Positions 45,101-52,959 are shown, counted from the stretch's first letter. The stretch: DNA of 64,000 nucleotides from Rubricoccus marinus (GCF_002257665.1 NZ_MQWB01000001.1:1551870-1615869), one strand, 5' to 3'. The notes: generated by a model not told the origin, from the sequence alone. Numbers and translations: made by a program.

Positions 45101-45595
45101 ATGAGCGGGCACGTCAGATCCATCTACATCGCGCCAGAGGCCGGGGCTCCCGTGCGCCGCGTTGAGCGTGTGCGCGCCGTCGCGGGCCGAGGGCTGGAGG
45201 GCGACCGCTACTGGGCGGGCGTCGGTTCGTTTAGCCGGTGGCCGGGGCCAGTCCGCGAGGTGACCCTTATCGCGCAAGAGGCGCTGGACGAGGCCGCTGG
45301 CGCGTTCGGCGTGGCCGTCGGGGAAGGCGAGCATCGGCGCAACCTCGTGACCGAGGGCATAGACCTGGGTTCTCTGCTCAAACAACGGTTCAGCGTCGGG
45401 CCGGTGCAGATGGAGGGGCTGAGGATCTGCGCCCCGTGCAAGTACCTCATCCGCGTGACGGGGCAGGACCGCATCTTCGACGCCCTCGTGCGGCGCGGCG
45501 GTCTGCGCGCGCGCGTTCTCAGCAGCGGAGAGATCCGCGAGGGCGACACGGTGGTGCCTCTGGCGCCAGAGGCCGAGCGGTTCGCGCTGCCTTAG
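45101..45595 (+). CDS. MOSC domain-containing protein
   Basis: A 164-aa single-domain MOSC protein. Typical features: IYIAPEAGAPVRRVERVRAVAGRGLEGDRY at the start, RRNLVTEGIDLGSLL in the middle and RICAPCKYL with Cys110 and Cys113. MOSC domains bind sulfurated molybdenum cofactor or related thiol groups and can move sulfur; this stand-alone form has no assigned substrate. Its C-terminal PLAPEAERFALP is encoded across a repeat palindrome (45556-45573). The stop overlaps that of the convergent Nfu-like gene by 4 nt. Confidence 0.88.
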   Translation: MSGHVRSIYIAPEAGAPVRRVERVRAVAGRGLEGDRYWAGVGSFSRWPGPVREVTLIAQEALDEAAGAFGVAVGEGEHRRNLVTEGIDLGSLLKQRFSVGPVQMEGLRICAPCKYLIRVTGQDRIFDALVRRGGLRARVLSSGEIREGDTVVPLAPEAERFALP

Positions 45596-45858
45596 CCCAG
45601 GTGCTCCTTGAGTACCTGTTCCACACCCTCAGAGAGCAGGTCCCAATCGGCGGCGGCCTGTTTGGTCACCGTAACCCATTGCGGCGTGATCAACAGACTT
45701 TCGACGCCGCGGAGGGCGAACAGGAGGTGCCCCAACTCGTCGCTCGCGGCCTCACGCAACGAGTGAAAGGCGAGTTGACGCTCCTCGGTAAGGGTGGCAC
45801 CACTGACCTCGAACTTGAGGCTGTTAGGGTTCGGCGTCGGGCGTGCGTTGATCGTCAT
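45592..45858 (-). CDS. Scaffold protein Nfu/NifU N-terminal-domain protein
   Basis: An 88-aa protein matching the stand-alone Nfu N-terminal domain: TPNPNSLKFEVSG near the start, then FHSLREAASDELGHLLFALRGVESLLI and PQWVTVTK, ending DWDLLSEGVEQVLKEHL. It lacks the CxxC scaffold domain, so it is not an Fe-S scaffold itself; a partner role in Fe-S delivery is inferred. ATG 45858 preferred over TTG 45867. Tail-to-tail with the MOSC gene. Confidence 0.87.
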   Translation of the reverse strand: MTINARPTPNPNSLKFEVSGATLTEERQLAFHSLREAASDELGHLLFALRGVESLLITPQWVTVTKQAAADWDLLSEGVEQVLKEHLG

Positions 45859-45975
45859 GGGGCGCAATGAGAGAGGAAGGTGGTGTAGGACTCCGCGATT
45901 CCCGAAGTTCCGCGAACCCGACGGCCTGTGCGCCGTTGGTGTCCGTCCCCTCTCTGCACGCTCCCCTCACCGCTA

Positions 45976-46527
45976 ATGCCGACCGCTCCGCCTCGCGGCC
46001 GCAACCTCCCCGCCCGCCGCACGATTCCGCCCGTCCTGGATCCTGCGGCTACGCCCGTCCCGGAGTCGCACCAACTCGCACCGCACCAGACCAAGATTGA
46101 GCGCATCGGCGACCACGTTGCGGCGCTTTCGGCAGACCTGCGCGAGTACGTAGAGCTCCGGATCGCCCTCGTGCAGCGCAAGGTCGAAGGCGTGATCGGC
46201 ATCGTCGAGCGGCTTCAGCATTACGCCGACGCCGCGAAGTTCTTCGTGCCCGCGGTCGTGCTCGCGCTTGTCGGGGCTCTGTTCGTGCTCCTCACAATTG
46301 CGTTTGGAATCGGCGCCCTTCTCGACAGCGTTTGGCTCGGCTTCCTCATCACGACCCTTGTGCTCCTCGCGGTTGCGGGTGTACTGGCATGGATGGGAAT
46401 GCGGAAGGTGAAAGAGGCGCAGGCAAAGGTGGTTGAAGCCAAGCGCAAGCAGCAGGACGAGCGCAACATCACTCGCGAACAGGTACAGGACACCGAGCGC
46501 CTCAAGGCTCGTCAGTCCGTCGTCTAA
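45976..46527 (+). CDS. Phage holin-superfamily-like membrane protein
   Basis: A 183-aa protein with an amphipathic cytoplasmic helix (IERIGDHVAALSADLREYVELRIALVQRKVEGVIG), two adjacent transmembrane helices (FVPAVVLALVGALFVLLTIAFGIGALL and VWLGFLITTLVLLAVAGVLAWMGM), and a charged coiled-coil tail. This is the layout of the 'phage holin family/Holin-X' proteins, chromosomal membrane proteins of unknown role that are usually next to YqjD/DUF3618 genes, as here. Stop and next start overlap (TAATG). Confidence 0.8.
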   Translation: MPTAPPRGRNLPARRTIPPVLDPAATPVPESHQLAPHQTKIERIGDHVAALSADLREYVELRIALVQRKVEGVIGIVERLQHYADAAKFFVPAVVLALVGALFVLLTIAFGIGALLDSVWLGFLITTLVLLAVAGVLAWMGMRKVKEAQAKVVEAKRKQQDERNITREQVQDTERLKARQSVV

Positions 46528-47198
46528 TGGCAGATCTCCAGAACACGTCCGGTCCAAGCCCCGGACCCGCAATCCCCACCTCCGAAGAACTCCTGCCGCT
46601 GCCTTCGGCGCACGTCGAACTCGGCGACGGTGTGGACCTCTCCTCGCTCAGCGCCGAGGACATCCGAGCGCGGCTGAACGCCACGCAGCGGGACATGAAG
46701 TTCCGCATCCAGGCCATCAAACACGAGGTCGCCCACGTGGCGGACGACGTGAACATCGATGGGCGCCCGCTCAGCGACCGCTTCCGCGAGAGGCCCCTGG
46801 CGGCGCTCGCCCTCGCGATCGCCTCTGGCGCTACGTTGGGTCTCCTATGGGGGCTCCGCCGTCGCTCCAAACGCCTGCCGAGCCGCGACGAGCGCACGGA
46901 CGTGGTGCAGTATCACGTCGCGGCCCTGTTGGACGCGGCGGCGCTTCGCGTCGCCAGAGGCGCGAGCGCGGACGAGGCGCTCCAGGCCGAGGTCCGCAAG
47001 AGGCCCGTCGTGTTCGTCCCGCGCGAGGACGAGACCACGTTGGCCGGCCAGCCGGGCGCGAAAAAGCAAGCCTTCGACGTGGCGATGAAGACCGCCGTCG
47101 GCATCGGCGTCAAAACGGGCTTGGACCTTCTTACGAAGCGGTTTACGAACCACGAGGAGGTATTCGAAGCGCTCGCCGATGAGGCGTCCGACGGCTAG
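46527..47198 (+). CDS. DUF3618/YqjD-like membrane protein
   Basis: A 223-aa protein. The region SAEDIRARLNATQRDMKFRIQAIKHEVAHV (about 42-71) resembles DUF3618; a single hydrophobic helix PLAALALAIASGATLGLLWGLRRRSKR (about 90-115) is like the YqjD/ElaB C-terminal anchor, which binds ribosomes to the membrane in E. coli. The remaining C-terminal 100 residues are not recognised. It overlaps the holin-like gene (TAATG) and so is cotranscribed with it. The stop is immediately followed by a repeat copy (TAGCCTCTGGC). Confidence 0.72.
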   Translation: MADLQNTSGPSPGPAIPTSEELLPLPSAHVELGDGVDLSSLSAEDIRARLNATQRDMKFRIQAIKHEVAHVADDVNIDGRPLSDRFRERPLAALALAIASGATLGLLWGLRRRSKRLPSRDERTDVVQYHVAALLDAAALRVARGASADEALQAEVRKRPVVFVPREDETTLAGQPGAKKQAFDVAMKTAVGIGVKTGLDLLTKRFTNHEEVFEALADEASDG

Positions 47199-47238
47199 CC
47201 TCTGGCCCCGGGCTCTTCGCCAAAGGTACCAAACACAT

Positions 47239-47272
47239 CGCGCGGCCTGCCGGGAGTCCGACAGGCCGCGCG
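47239..47272 (-). terminator. GC-rich hairpin, possible terminator
   Basis: CGCGCGGCCTG and CAGGCCGCGCG form a perfect 11-bp stem with a 12-nt loop. On the minus strand it is followed by ATGTGTTTGG, a weakly T-rich tail, which fits the end of the tiny minus-strand transcript; it could also end the plus-strand DUF3618-like operon. Confidence 0.55.
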
Positions 47273-47309
47273 AAGCAAGCTTGAGAAGAGGGCAGGCCCT
47301 CACTCTGAC

Positions 47310-47387
47310 TTAGATCTGAAAGACTGCGAAAACGCCGAGGCCAACGAGGGCCGCAGCGGCCGCCATAACGGGAATGAGACGATGCAT
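47310..47387 (-). CDS. Possible 25-aa single-span membrane peptide
   Basis: An ORF of 25 codons, starting MHRLIPVM, continuing with Ala, Val, Leu and Gly, and ending FAVFQI. The composition is that of one membrane helix with a basic N-terminus. It lies about 60 nt downstream of a good Bacteroidota-type promoter on the minus strand and upstream of a hairpin, making a unit of roughly 200 nt. It may be a small membrane protein, or the unit may encode an sRNA and the ORF be accidental. Confidence 0.4.
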   Translation of the reverse strand: MHRLIPVMAAAAALVGLGVFAVFQI

Positions 47388-47450
47388 GATCTCGCGGGTG
47401 GTGGGCCCGAGGTCGAGTGTGAAAAATCCCTTGTGGTGGGAACCGTGCCC

Positions 47451-47481
47451 AGAAGGTACCTAAAGCGGTCTATAAGGGCAA
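47451..47481 (-). promoter_or_regulatory. Bacteroidota-type promoter in the 47.4 kb gap
   Basis: On the minus strand: TTG (47481-47479), 20 nt, TACCTTCT (47458-47451). Consensus is TTG-N(17-23)-TAnnTTTG. It points toward the 25-aa ORF, with a transcription start near 47445. Confidence 0.5.
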
Positions 47482-47763
47482 GACGGCATGCCCTGTGACA
47501 CGGATATTGTCAGTCTTCATCAAGTCGGGGCCTTTGCACTGGTGCCGCACCGGTTGGCTATGCCTCCCGTCTGGGTTTCTGCTAGACCGTGCGCCTCTGG
47601 CGCCACACGAGGACTCGACGCCAGAGGCACAGGCGATTGCTCGACACGCCTGCAGCTCGCGACTGGTGCGTTGAGGACCGTGTAAGAAGTCCTCCCACGT
47701 TGCCGCAACGACCTCGCCAGAGGCCTCTGGCGGTAGCCTAGCGGAAGGAGGAATCATCAGGAC

Positions 47764-47779
47764 CCTCTGGCGCCAGAGG
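47764..47779. repeat. Head-on repeat pair
   Basis: CCTCTGGCGCCAGAGG in the long intergenic region, 50 nt after a tail-to-tail pair (CGCCAGAGGCCTCTGGCG near 47714). Neither is next to a known gene end. Confidence 0.85.
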
Positions 47780-47844
47780 CTCGGCTGAACCGTCGTAGAT
47801 CGGCGCTAGATGCCGCCGTTTCCCATCGCGAGAGCGCGCCCGTA

Positions 47845-47852
47845 GCTTGGCG
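47845..47852 (+). promoter_or_regulatory. Putative -7 box of the DUF4398/OmpA pair
   Basis: TAGCTTGG, ending 21 nt before the ATG at 47874; the following GCGG is also shared with the tRNA-Thr promoter. Confidence 0.5.
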
Positions 47853-47873
47853 GCCCACTCGCTCTCCACCTCT

Positions 47874-48260
47874 ATGCCCTTCCTCCGTCGCGCGGCCGTC
47901 CTCGGGATCGCCGTGCTTCTCTCCGGTTGCGGCGGCTCCGACCGCGCAACCGTCCGCACCCAAGACGCCGAAGCCGGGCTGCGTACCGCGCGCGAGTCCG
48001 TCCGAGATGCTGAGCGCAACGGCGCCGACCAGTTCGCCAAGGACCCTCTGGACGTGGCACGGACCCGGTTGGATCGCGCTGAGTCCGCCCTGACAGCCGG
48101 CAACACCGAGCTGTCCCTGCGCCTCGCGCGAGAGGCCGACGTGACCGCCGAACTCGCCGAGGTCTCGGCTCAGACCACCAAGGCAAAGGCCGCTGCGACT
48201 GAGCTCCGAGCCACGATCCAACTCCTCCGCGAAGAAATCCGCCGCCTCCAGGCCGAGTAG
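47874..48260 (+). CDS. DUF4398-like lipoprotein
   Basis: A 128-aa lipoprotein: leader MPFLRRAAVLGIAVLLSGCG with lipid Cys near residue 19, then a long alpha-helical region (AGLRTARESVRDAERNGADQFAKDPLDVARTRLDRAESALTAGNTELSLRLAREADVTAELAEV) of the DUF4398 type, ending in a coiled coil. ATG 47874 fits the leader and promoter box. It lies 12 nt before an OmpA-type gene containing the same kind of helical region, so the two probably form an envelope-associated pair, one with and one without the peptidoglycan-binding domain. No dispersed-repeat copies inside. Confidence 0.82.
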   Translation: MPFLRRAAVLGIAVLLSGCGGSDRATVRTQDAEAGLRTARESVRDAERNGADQFAKDPLDVARTRLDRAESALTAGNTELSLRLAREADVTAELAEVSAQTTKAKAAATELRATIQLLREEIRRLQAE

Positions 48261-48272
48261 CCCACCCCACAC

Positions 48273-49283
48273 ATGACTCGACTCTCCCTACTGGCTCTGG
48301 CGCTGGCGCTTGCGGCCTGCTCCGGGCCGCCGCCCGCCAACCCTGCGCTCGATGAGGCGCGGGACATGTACGCCGCCGCCGCCGCGCAGCCGGCCGTGAC
48401 CGCCGCCGCTGCGGATTACCTCGACGAGGCCGAAGCGCAGATCTCCACCGCCGAAGCGCTCCGGCTCGACAAAGAGGAGCCCGCGCTTGTGGACCACCAC
48501 GCCTTTCTCGCGAGCCAACTCGTAAAAACGGCCGTTCTCCAAACCGAGCGCGTGGCTGCCGAAGCGGAGATCGCTGCCGCCGAGGCTGAGCGCCGTACGG
48601 TGCAGCTGGAGGTCCGCACCGCTGAGGCCGACGCGGCACGTCGGCGTGCCGAGGCCGCGCAGCGGGAGGCAGCCACGGAACGCGCCGCCGCCGAAGCCGA
48701 GCGCCGCCGTGCCGAGGAGGCGCAGCGCCAAGCGGCCGAGCAGCGTTCTGCTGCCGAGGACGCAAATCGCAGGGCTGCTGAGGAGCGCGCCGCCGCCGAA
48801 GCCGCGCAGCGCGATGCCGAGCGCGCACGCCAGGAGGCTGCCGCGGCTCTCGCGCGGGCTCAGGAGCTCGCCTCGCGGATCTCCGAGCTTGAAGCCGCCC
48901 AGACCGAGCGCGGCCTCGTGCTCACACTCGGTGACGTGCTCTTCGACGTGGGCAAAGCCGAGCTCAAGCCCGGCAGCTACCGCGCCGTCGAACAGCTCGT
49001 GCAGTTTCTCAACGAGTACCCGCAGCGCCGCGTCCTGATCGAAGGCTTCACGGACAGCTCCGGCAGCGACGACACGAACCTCGCGCTCTCGCAGCGCCGC
49101 GCCGACGCGGTCCAGCGGGCGCTCGTGGAGCGCGGCATCGCTGCCAACCGCGTCGCCACGCGTGGGTACGGCGAAGCGTTCCCCCGGGCCACCAACGACA
49201 ACCCGGCTGGGCGTCAGCTCAACCGGCGCGTCGAGGTGATCATCTCGGGCGACGACGGACGCATCCCCGAGCGCACGCAGTAG
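48273..49283 (+). CDS. OmpA-family peptidoglycan-binding lipoprotein
   Basis: A 336-aa protein: lipobox LAACS (Cys16), DUF4398-type helix (ALDEARDMYAAAAAQPAVTAAAADYLDEAEAQI), a very long Ala/Glu/Arg coiled coil (about 85-215), then an OmpA domain (from about 220: LGDVLFDVGKAELKPGSY...IEGFTDSSGS...NLALSQRRADAVQRALVERGI...TRGYGEAFPRATNDNPAGRQLNRRVEV). The OmpA domain binds diaminopimelate in peptidoglycan; the coiled coil would span the periplasm. Cotranscribed with the preceding lipoprotein. The TAG stop is followed at once by a repeat copy; the gene body has none. Confidence 0.93.
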   Translation: MTRLSLLALALALAACSGPPPANPALDEARDMYAAAAAQPAVTAAAADYLDEAEAQISTAEALRLDKEEPALVDHHAFLASQLVKTAVLQTERVAAEAEIAAAEAERRTVQLEVRTAEADAARRRAEAAQREAATERAAAEAERRRAEEAQRQAAEQRSAAEDANRRAAEERAAAEAAQRDAERARQEAAAALARAQELASRISELEAAQTERGLVLTLGDVLFDVGKAELKPGSYRAVEQLVQFLNEYPQRRVLIEGFTDSSGSDDTNLALSQRRADAVQRALVERGIAANRVATRGYGEAFPRATNDNPAGRQLNRRVEVIISGDDGRIPERTQ

Positions 49284-49302
49284 CCTCTGGCGCCGTCCCT
49301 CT

Positions 49303-49326
49303 CCGGCCTCTCGCGCGAGAGGCCGG
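49303..49326. repeat. 24-nt palindrome of the variant repeat
   Basis: Perfect palindrome whose halves are CCGGCCTCTCGC and GCGAGAGGCCGG. The sixth base of the repeat is C instead of G on one arm and the matching base is changed on the other, so pairing is kept. Confidence 0.85.
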
Positions 49327-49383
49327 GCCCTGTTAGACGTCGCGCGCCAGAGGCCTCACAAGCCTCTGGCGTAGCGGAACCCG

Positions 49384-49418
49384 AACGGGCCGTGGATCTA
49401 CACCACGGCCCGTTTCTC
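49384..49418 (+). terminator. Intrinsic-type terminator after the OmpA gene
   Basis: AACGGGCCGTGG and CCACGGCCCGTT form a perfect 12-bp stem with a 7-nt loop, followed by TTCT. It lies 100 nt after the OmpA stop and 18 nt before the HAD gene. Confidence 0.7.
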
Positions 49419-49435
49419 GTACCGCACCTCTCTCC

Positions 49436-50221
49436 ATGGCCCTGGATCTCACGCGCGTCCGCGCCCTCGTGTTCGACGTCGACGGCACGCTTGCCGATAC
49501 CGACGATCACCTCGTGCAGCAGCTTGCTCAGGCGTTGGACGCGGTCCCGGGCGTCTCCGGCCGCCGGGCGGAACAACTCGCGCGCCGCGTCGTCATGAGC
49601 GCCGAGACGCCGGTCAACACGGCGTATGGACTGCTAGACAAACTGGGCTTGGACGACGAGTTCTCGCGGATCAAGGGCGCCGTCGCGGACGCAAAAAGCC
49701 GACTGCGGGACATCCGCCGCCAGAGGGAGAGCGCGAGCACGAGCCGCAACGCGGAGGCTGCCGACCACGTCCCGCACAGCATGGTGCCGGGCGTGAAGGA
49801 GATGCTCCACACCCTGGCGACGCACTACCCAATGTGCACGGTCTCTACCGGCCATCAGGAGCGCGTGGACTTCTTTCTGGAGCACTACGAGGTGCGCCGC
49901 CTGTTTCGGGCCGTCGTAACTGCCCAAACCACGCCGCGCATGAAGCCATACCCAGACCCGATCCTGTACGCGGCCGAGGCGATGGTCGTCCCGCCAGAGG
50001 ACGTACTCGTCATCGGGGACACGACGGTCGACATGGAGGCTGCGACCGCCGCCGGCGCGCAGGCGATCGGCGTTCTCTGCGGCTTCGGCACGGAAGCCGA
50101 ACTCAGGGCCTCTGGCGCATCGCTGATCTGCGAGACGACCTCGGACGTGCTAAGCGTGCTGTTGCCTGCGGACGACCCTCTGGAGGGCGAGTCCGCCGTG
50201 CCGCACAAGGACGGCAGCTAG
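49436..50221 (+). CDS. HAD-superfamily hydrolase (phosphatase)
   Basis: A 261-aa HAD-IA phosphatase. Motif I VFDVDGTL (Asp14, Asp16), motif II CTVSTGHQ, motif III Lys in MKPYPDPILY, motif IV VIGDTTVDMEAATAAG. The phosphoglycolate phosphatase/PGMB-type layout is complete, so it is probably active; the substrate is unknown. ATG 49436 places motif I at residue 12. A short C-terminal tail (DPLEGESAVPHKDGS) is acidic. A terminator just upstream isolates it from the OmpA operon. Confidence 0.92.
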   Translation: MALDLTRVRALVFDVDGTLADTDDHLVQQLAQALDAVPGVSGRRAEQLARRVVMSAETPVNTAYGLLDKLGLDDEFSRIKGAVADAKSRLRDIRRQRESASTSRNAEAADHVPHSMVPGVKEMLHTLATHYPMCTVSTGHQERVDFFLEHYEVRRLFRAVVTAQTTPRMKPYPDPILYAAEAMVVPPEDVLVIGDTTVDMEAATAAGAQAIGVLCGFGTEAELRASGASLICETTSDVLSVLLPADDPLEGESAVPHKDGS

Positions 50222-50254
50222 ACGGCGCGCGATCCCGTCGCCAGAGGCTCTAGG

Positions 50255-50277
50255 CGCCTCGCCCTGTTCGCGAGGCG
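50255..50277. terminator. Hairpin between convergent HAD and lipoprotein genes
   Basis: CGCCTCGC and GCGAGGCG, an 8-bp stem with a 7-nt loop, no T run. Bidirectional terminator function is possible. Confidence 0.35.
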
Positions 50278-50328
50278 TACGCCGGTGATTCCGAGACCTC
50301 TCCCGTAGCGCGTCCCTTGCAGGCGCGT

Positions 50329-50862
50329 CTATGCGTTGTCGCAGGAGAGGGCTGTAGGGACCACGTCGAATGCCGCCGTGGCGTCCATGTCGAACCCGTT
50401 GGCCCCGCCGGACACTTGGATCGCGCCAAAGGACCGGCTGGACGTCGACTCAATCAGCGAGAGCACGCCGCGGGACACGTTGAAGCGGAAGCCGTTGGCC
50501 GTCTCGGTCGTCCCTGGAAGCGGGCCGGTAAAGGTCACCTCGCTTTCGAGATCCTCGCTGGCGATGTCGGTCGTGAACGGCACTTCGAGCGCGCCGTCCG
50601 TGTCCACCGTCGCTTCCAGACGCAGCGCCTGTCCCTCCGCATTCCGCCCCACGAAGGTCAAGACCGTGGCGCCGCCACAAGCCTCGGGGAAAACGCCGAC
50701 CGTTGCAACTGTTTCGCTGCGAGTAAAGCGCTGCTCAAGGCGATCCACGCCGGGGTTGTTGATGCGAATCTGGAGCGCGGTCCGATCGAGTTCAGGCGCC
50801 TCCGTCGTTGAGTCGCACGCGGCGAGGAACAGGAGGGGGAGGCAGAGGAAGAGGGCGCGCAT
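50329..50862 (-). CDS. Hypothetical lipoprotein
   Basis: A 177-aa protein with leader MRALFLCLPLLFLAACDS and probable lipid Cys16. The mature region is beta-rich (TALQIRINNPGVDRLEQRFTR, ATVLTFVGRNAEGQALRLEATVDTDGALEVPFTT), with an internal Cys near residue 62 and another near the C-terminus (LSCDNA) that could form a disulfide. I do not recognise a family. It lies 69 nt downstream of purF on the same strand; cotranscription is possible. Confidence 0.75.
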   Translation of the reverse strand: MRALFLCLPLLFLAACDSTTEAPELDRTALQIRINNPGVDRLEQRFTRSETVATVGVFPEACGGATVLTFVGRNAEGQALRLEATVDTDGALEVPFTTDIASEDLESEVTFTGPLPGTTETANGFRFNVSRGVLSLIESTSSRSFGAIQVSGGANGFDMDATAAFDVVPTALSCDNA

Positions 50863-50931
50863 GGAGAGGGCGAGGGGAGAGGAAACCGAGCGGGAGCGGG
50901 GGTGTGAACGCCACGCCAGAGGCCTCTGGCG

Positions 50932-52464
50932 CTACCAATCGTTCTCTTCTTTGACAACGCCCGTTTCCACGGGGACGGGGTATTCGCCAGAGAAGCAGGC
51001 GTGGCAGTAGCGGTCTCGGCTCTCGTGCGCGGTTTCCACAGCATCCATCATGCCGTCCACGGTGAGGTAGCCCAGCGAATCCACGCCGAGCCACTCCGCG
51101 ATCTCCTCGACTGAGCCGTGCGCGTTGACAGCCAACTCCTCCCGGCTCGGGAAGTCCATCCCGTAAAAGCACGGGTTGGCGACCGGCGGGCTGGACACCC
51201 GAAAGTGGACCTCCTTCGCGCCCGCCTCCCGGACCATTTTGACGAGCTGCCGCGCCGTCGTCCCACGCACGACCGAATCGTCCACCATGACGACGATGCG
51301 GTCTTTCAGCACGCCGCGGACGGTGTTGAACTTGGTCCGGACCTTCTGCTCGCGGCTGCTCTGGCCCGGCGCGATAAAGGTGCGCCCGACGTAGTGATTG
51401 CGGATCAGGCCGATGTCCAGCTTGCACCGGCGTCCCATCTTGTTGGACTCCGAGACGTAGCCGATCGCCGCCGTGTTGGAGGAGTCCGGAACGGCCATCA
51501 CGAGAGGCCGCTTGCCCTCGCCTTTTTTGACGAGCGGGACCGGGGCGTCGTGCGCCAGCCGCTTGCCCAGCCGGCGCCTCACCTTGTCCACCATGGCGCC
51601 GAAAACGAGCGAGTCCGGACGCGAGAAGTACACGTACTCGAACACGCACTGGCTCACGCCGTGACGCCGCGGCATGCACACGCCGCCAAACCCCGCGACG
51701 GCCTCTGGCGTCTTGCCTTCGCCCACGCGCTCCACGCCCGGCCGATCGATGACGAGGATCTCGCCGGGCTCGATGTCCCGCACGTACTCCGCGCCGACGA
51801 TGTCGAACGCGCAGGTCTCGCTCGCCACGATCCAGCCCGGGTGCTCGCGGCCCGGTGCAGCCGGGAGCCGGCCAAGCGCCAGAGGCCGGAAGCCGTTGGG
51901 GTCGCGCACAGCGATCAGCGTCTCGTCGGTCAGGATGACGAGCGAGAAGGCGCCCTCGCACTGGTGCAGGGCGTCGATGATGCGTGGCACGACGCCGCTT
52001 TCCTCGCTCTGCGCCGCGAGGTGGAGGATCAACTCCGAGTCCGAGGACGAGGTGTAGAGCGTGCCTCTGGCGGTGAGCGCCTCGCGGAGCGCGCGGGCGT
52101 TGCTCAGGTTTCCGTTGTGCGCCAGCGCGAGGTGGCCCTCCTGAAAGTGCGTCACAAAGGGCTGCACGTTGGCAGGGTTCGTCGAACTCCCCGACGTGGA
52201 GTACCGCGTGTGCCCGATGGCGGAGTCGCCAACGAGCGTGTCCTCGAACAGGCTTTTGTCGTCGAACACGTCCAGGACGAGTCCGAAGTCCTTGTGCACC
52301 GGCATCACACGCCGGCGCTTGGCCTCGTCGTACACGCTTGTTACGATCCCCGCGGACTCCTGCCCACGGTGCTGCAACGCGTGCAGGGCGAAGTAGGAGA
52401 GCCGAGCGGCGTCCGGGTGGTTGAACACTCCGACGACTCCGCAATAGTCACGCGCCTTATCCAC
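50932..52464 (-). CDS. purF: Amidophosphoribosyltransferase
   Basis: A 510-aa enzyme for the first committed step of purine synthesis (PRPP plus glutamine to phosphoribosylamine). The N-terminal nucleophile is Cys8 after a short propeptide (MDKARDY), as in the Fe-S type of B. subtilis. Glutaminase residues are in RYSTSGSSTNPANVQPF and HNGNLSNA; the PRPP loop is VVMVDDSVVRGTTARQLVKM. Four cysteines suited to a [4Fe-4S] cluster appear in SQCVFEYVYF, NPCFYGMD and CHACFSGEYP. ATG 52464. A strong -7 box is 21 nt upstream. The last residues end in KEENDW, with a tail-to-tail repeat pair just after the stop. Confidence 0.97.
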   Translation of the reverse strand: MDKARDYCGVVGVFNHPDAARLSYFALHALQHRGQESAGIVTSVYDEAKRRRVMPVHKDFGLVLDVFDDKSLFEDTLVGDSAIGHTRYSTSGSSTNPANVQPFVTHFQEGHLALAHNGNLSNARALREALTARGTLYTSSSDSELILHLAAQSEESGVVPRIIDALHQCEGAFSLVILTDETLIAVRDPNGFRPLALGRLPAAPGREHPGWIVASETCAFDIVGAEYVRDIEPGEILVIDRPGVERVGEGKTPEAVAGFGGVCMPRRHGVSQCVFEYVYFSRPDSLVFGAMVDKVRRRLGKRLAHDAPVPLVKKGEGKRPLVMAVPDSSNTAAIGYVSESNKMGRRCKLDIGLIRNHYVGRTFIAPGQSSREQKVRTKFNTVRGVLKDRIVVMVDDSVVRGTTARQLVKMVREAGAKEVHFRVSSPPVANPCFYGMDFPSREELAVNAHGSVEEIAEWLGVDSLGYLTVDGMMDAVETAHESRDRYCHACFSGEYPVPVETGVVKEENDW

Positions 52465-52485
52465 TGTGCCTCAGGTGGTGGGCTG

Positions 52486-52493
52486 CAAAGGTA
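52486..52493 (-). promoter_or_regulatory. -7 promoter box of purF
   Basis: On the minus strand TACCTTTG, an exact match to the Bacteroidota TAnnTTTG consensus, 21 nt before the purF ATG. The spacing equals that of the plus-strand boxes. Confidence 0.65.
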
Positions 52494-52598
52494 CAGCGCG
52501 GCGCCGGGAGCGGGGCGCGTTTCACAACGCCAGAGGCCTCTGGCGCGAGGCTTCACGCGAGGGCGCCGCTGAGGGCGGGAGGCGCCGATAAGGGCGCG

Positions 52599-52865
52599 TC
52601 AGTTGACAGGCAACTCGCGCGCGATGTCCTCATGCAACGCCGCGCGGACGTAGGCAATCAGGGCTCGGCGTCCAGGCCCGTAGCGGAAGAGGCGCTCGGT
52701 ATCCGTCCGCATCCGCACGCGGCAAACGGGGAGACCCGGGATAACGACGACGCCCTCGACGGCAGCGCGGCCTTCATCGTCACCGGTGGTGACCATCAGG
52801 AACTCCGGCGTCGGGTTGGAGAAGCCGAACTTCTCGAAGTCGAGGGGGAAGGGTGCTGAATCCAT
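52599..52865 (-). CDS. Small hypothetical protein
   Basis: An 88-aa soluble protein (MDSAPFPLDFEKFGFSNPTPEFLMV...) with a mixed alpha/beta composition and one Cys. It has no recognised motif. It is upstream of and in the same direction as purF. A plus-strand ORF covers the same bases, but the minus-strand reading has the more protein-like composition. A real gene is likely but not certain. Confidence 0.55.
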   Translation of the reverse strand: MDSAPFPLDFEKFGFSNPTPEFLMVTTGDDEGRAAVEGVVVIPGLPVCRVRMRTDTERLFRYGPGRRALIAYVRAALHEDIARELPVN

Positions 52866-52959
52866 CGAGGGGGCGTGAATCGTGGGGCGGCTCCCGGTAT
52901 CGGCGCCCTCTCGGTTGGCTTAATTAGCCTCTGGCGTGGGAACGATCTTGTCGCCAGGG

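Larger units (their letters stand above)
47199..47873. other. Long intergenic region
   Basis: 675 nt without a large gene. From the left it holds a GC hairpin (47239-47272), a possible tiny ORF with its own promoter on the minus strand (47310-47481), about 230 nt of nothing recognisable, repeat copies at about 47593, 47620, a tail-to-tail pair near 47714 and a head-on pair at 47764-47779, then the promoter box of the DUF4398 gene. Confidence 0.7.

Noticed and set aside
47470-47757. A 95-codon minus-strand frame in the long gap
   Set aside because: It is built largely from repeat copies and low-complexity sequence, has no start context, and runs over the better-supported promoter of the tiny unit.
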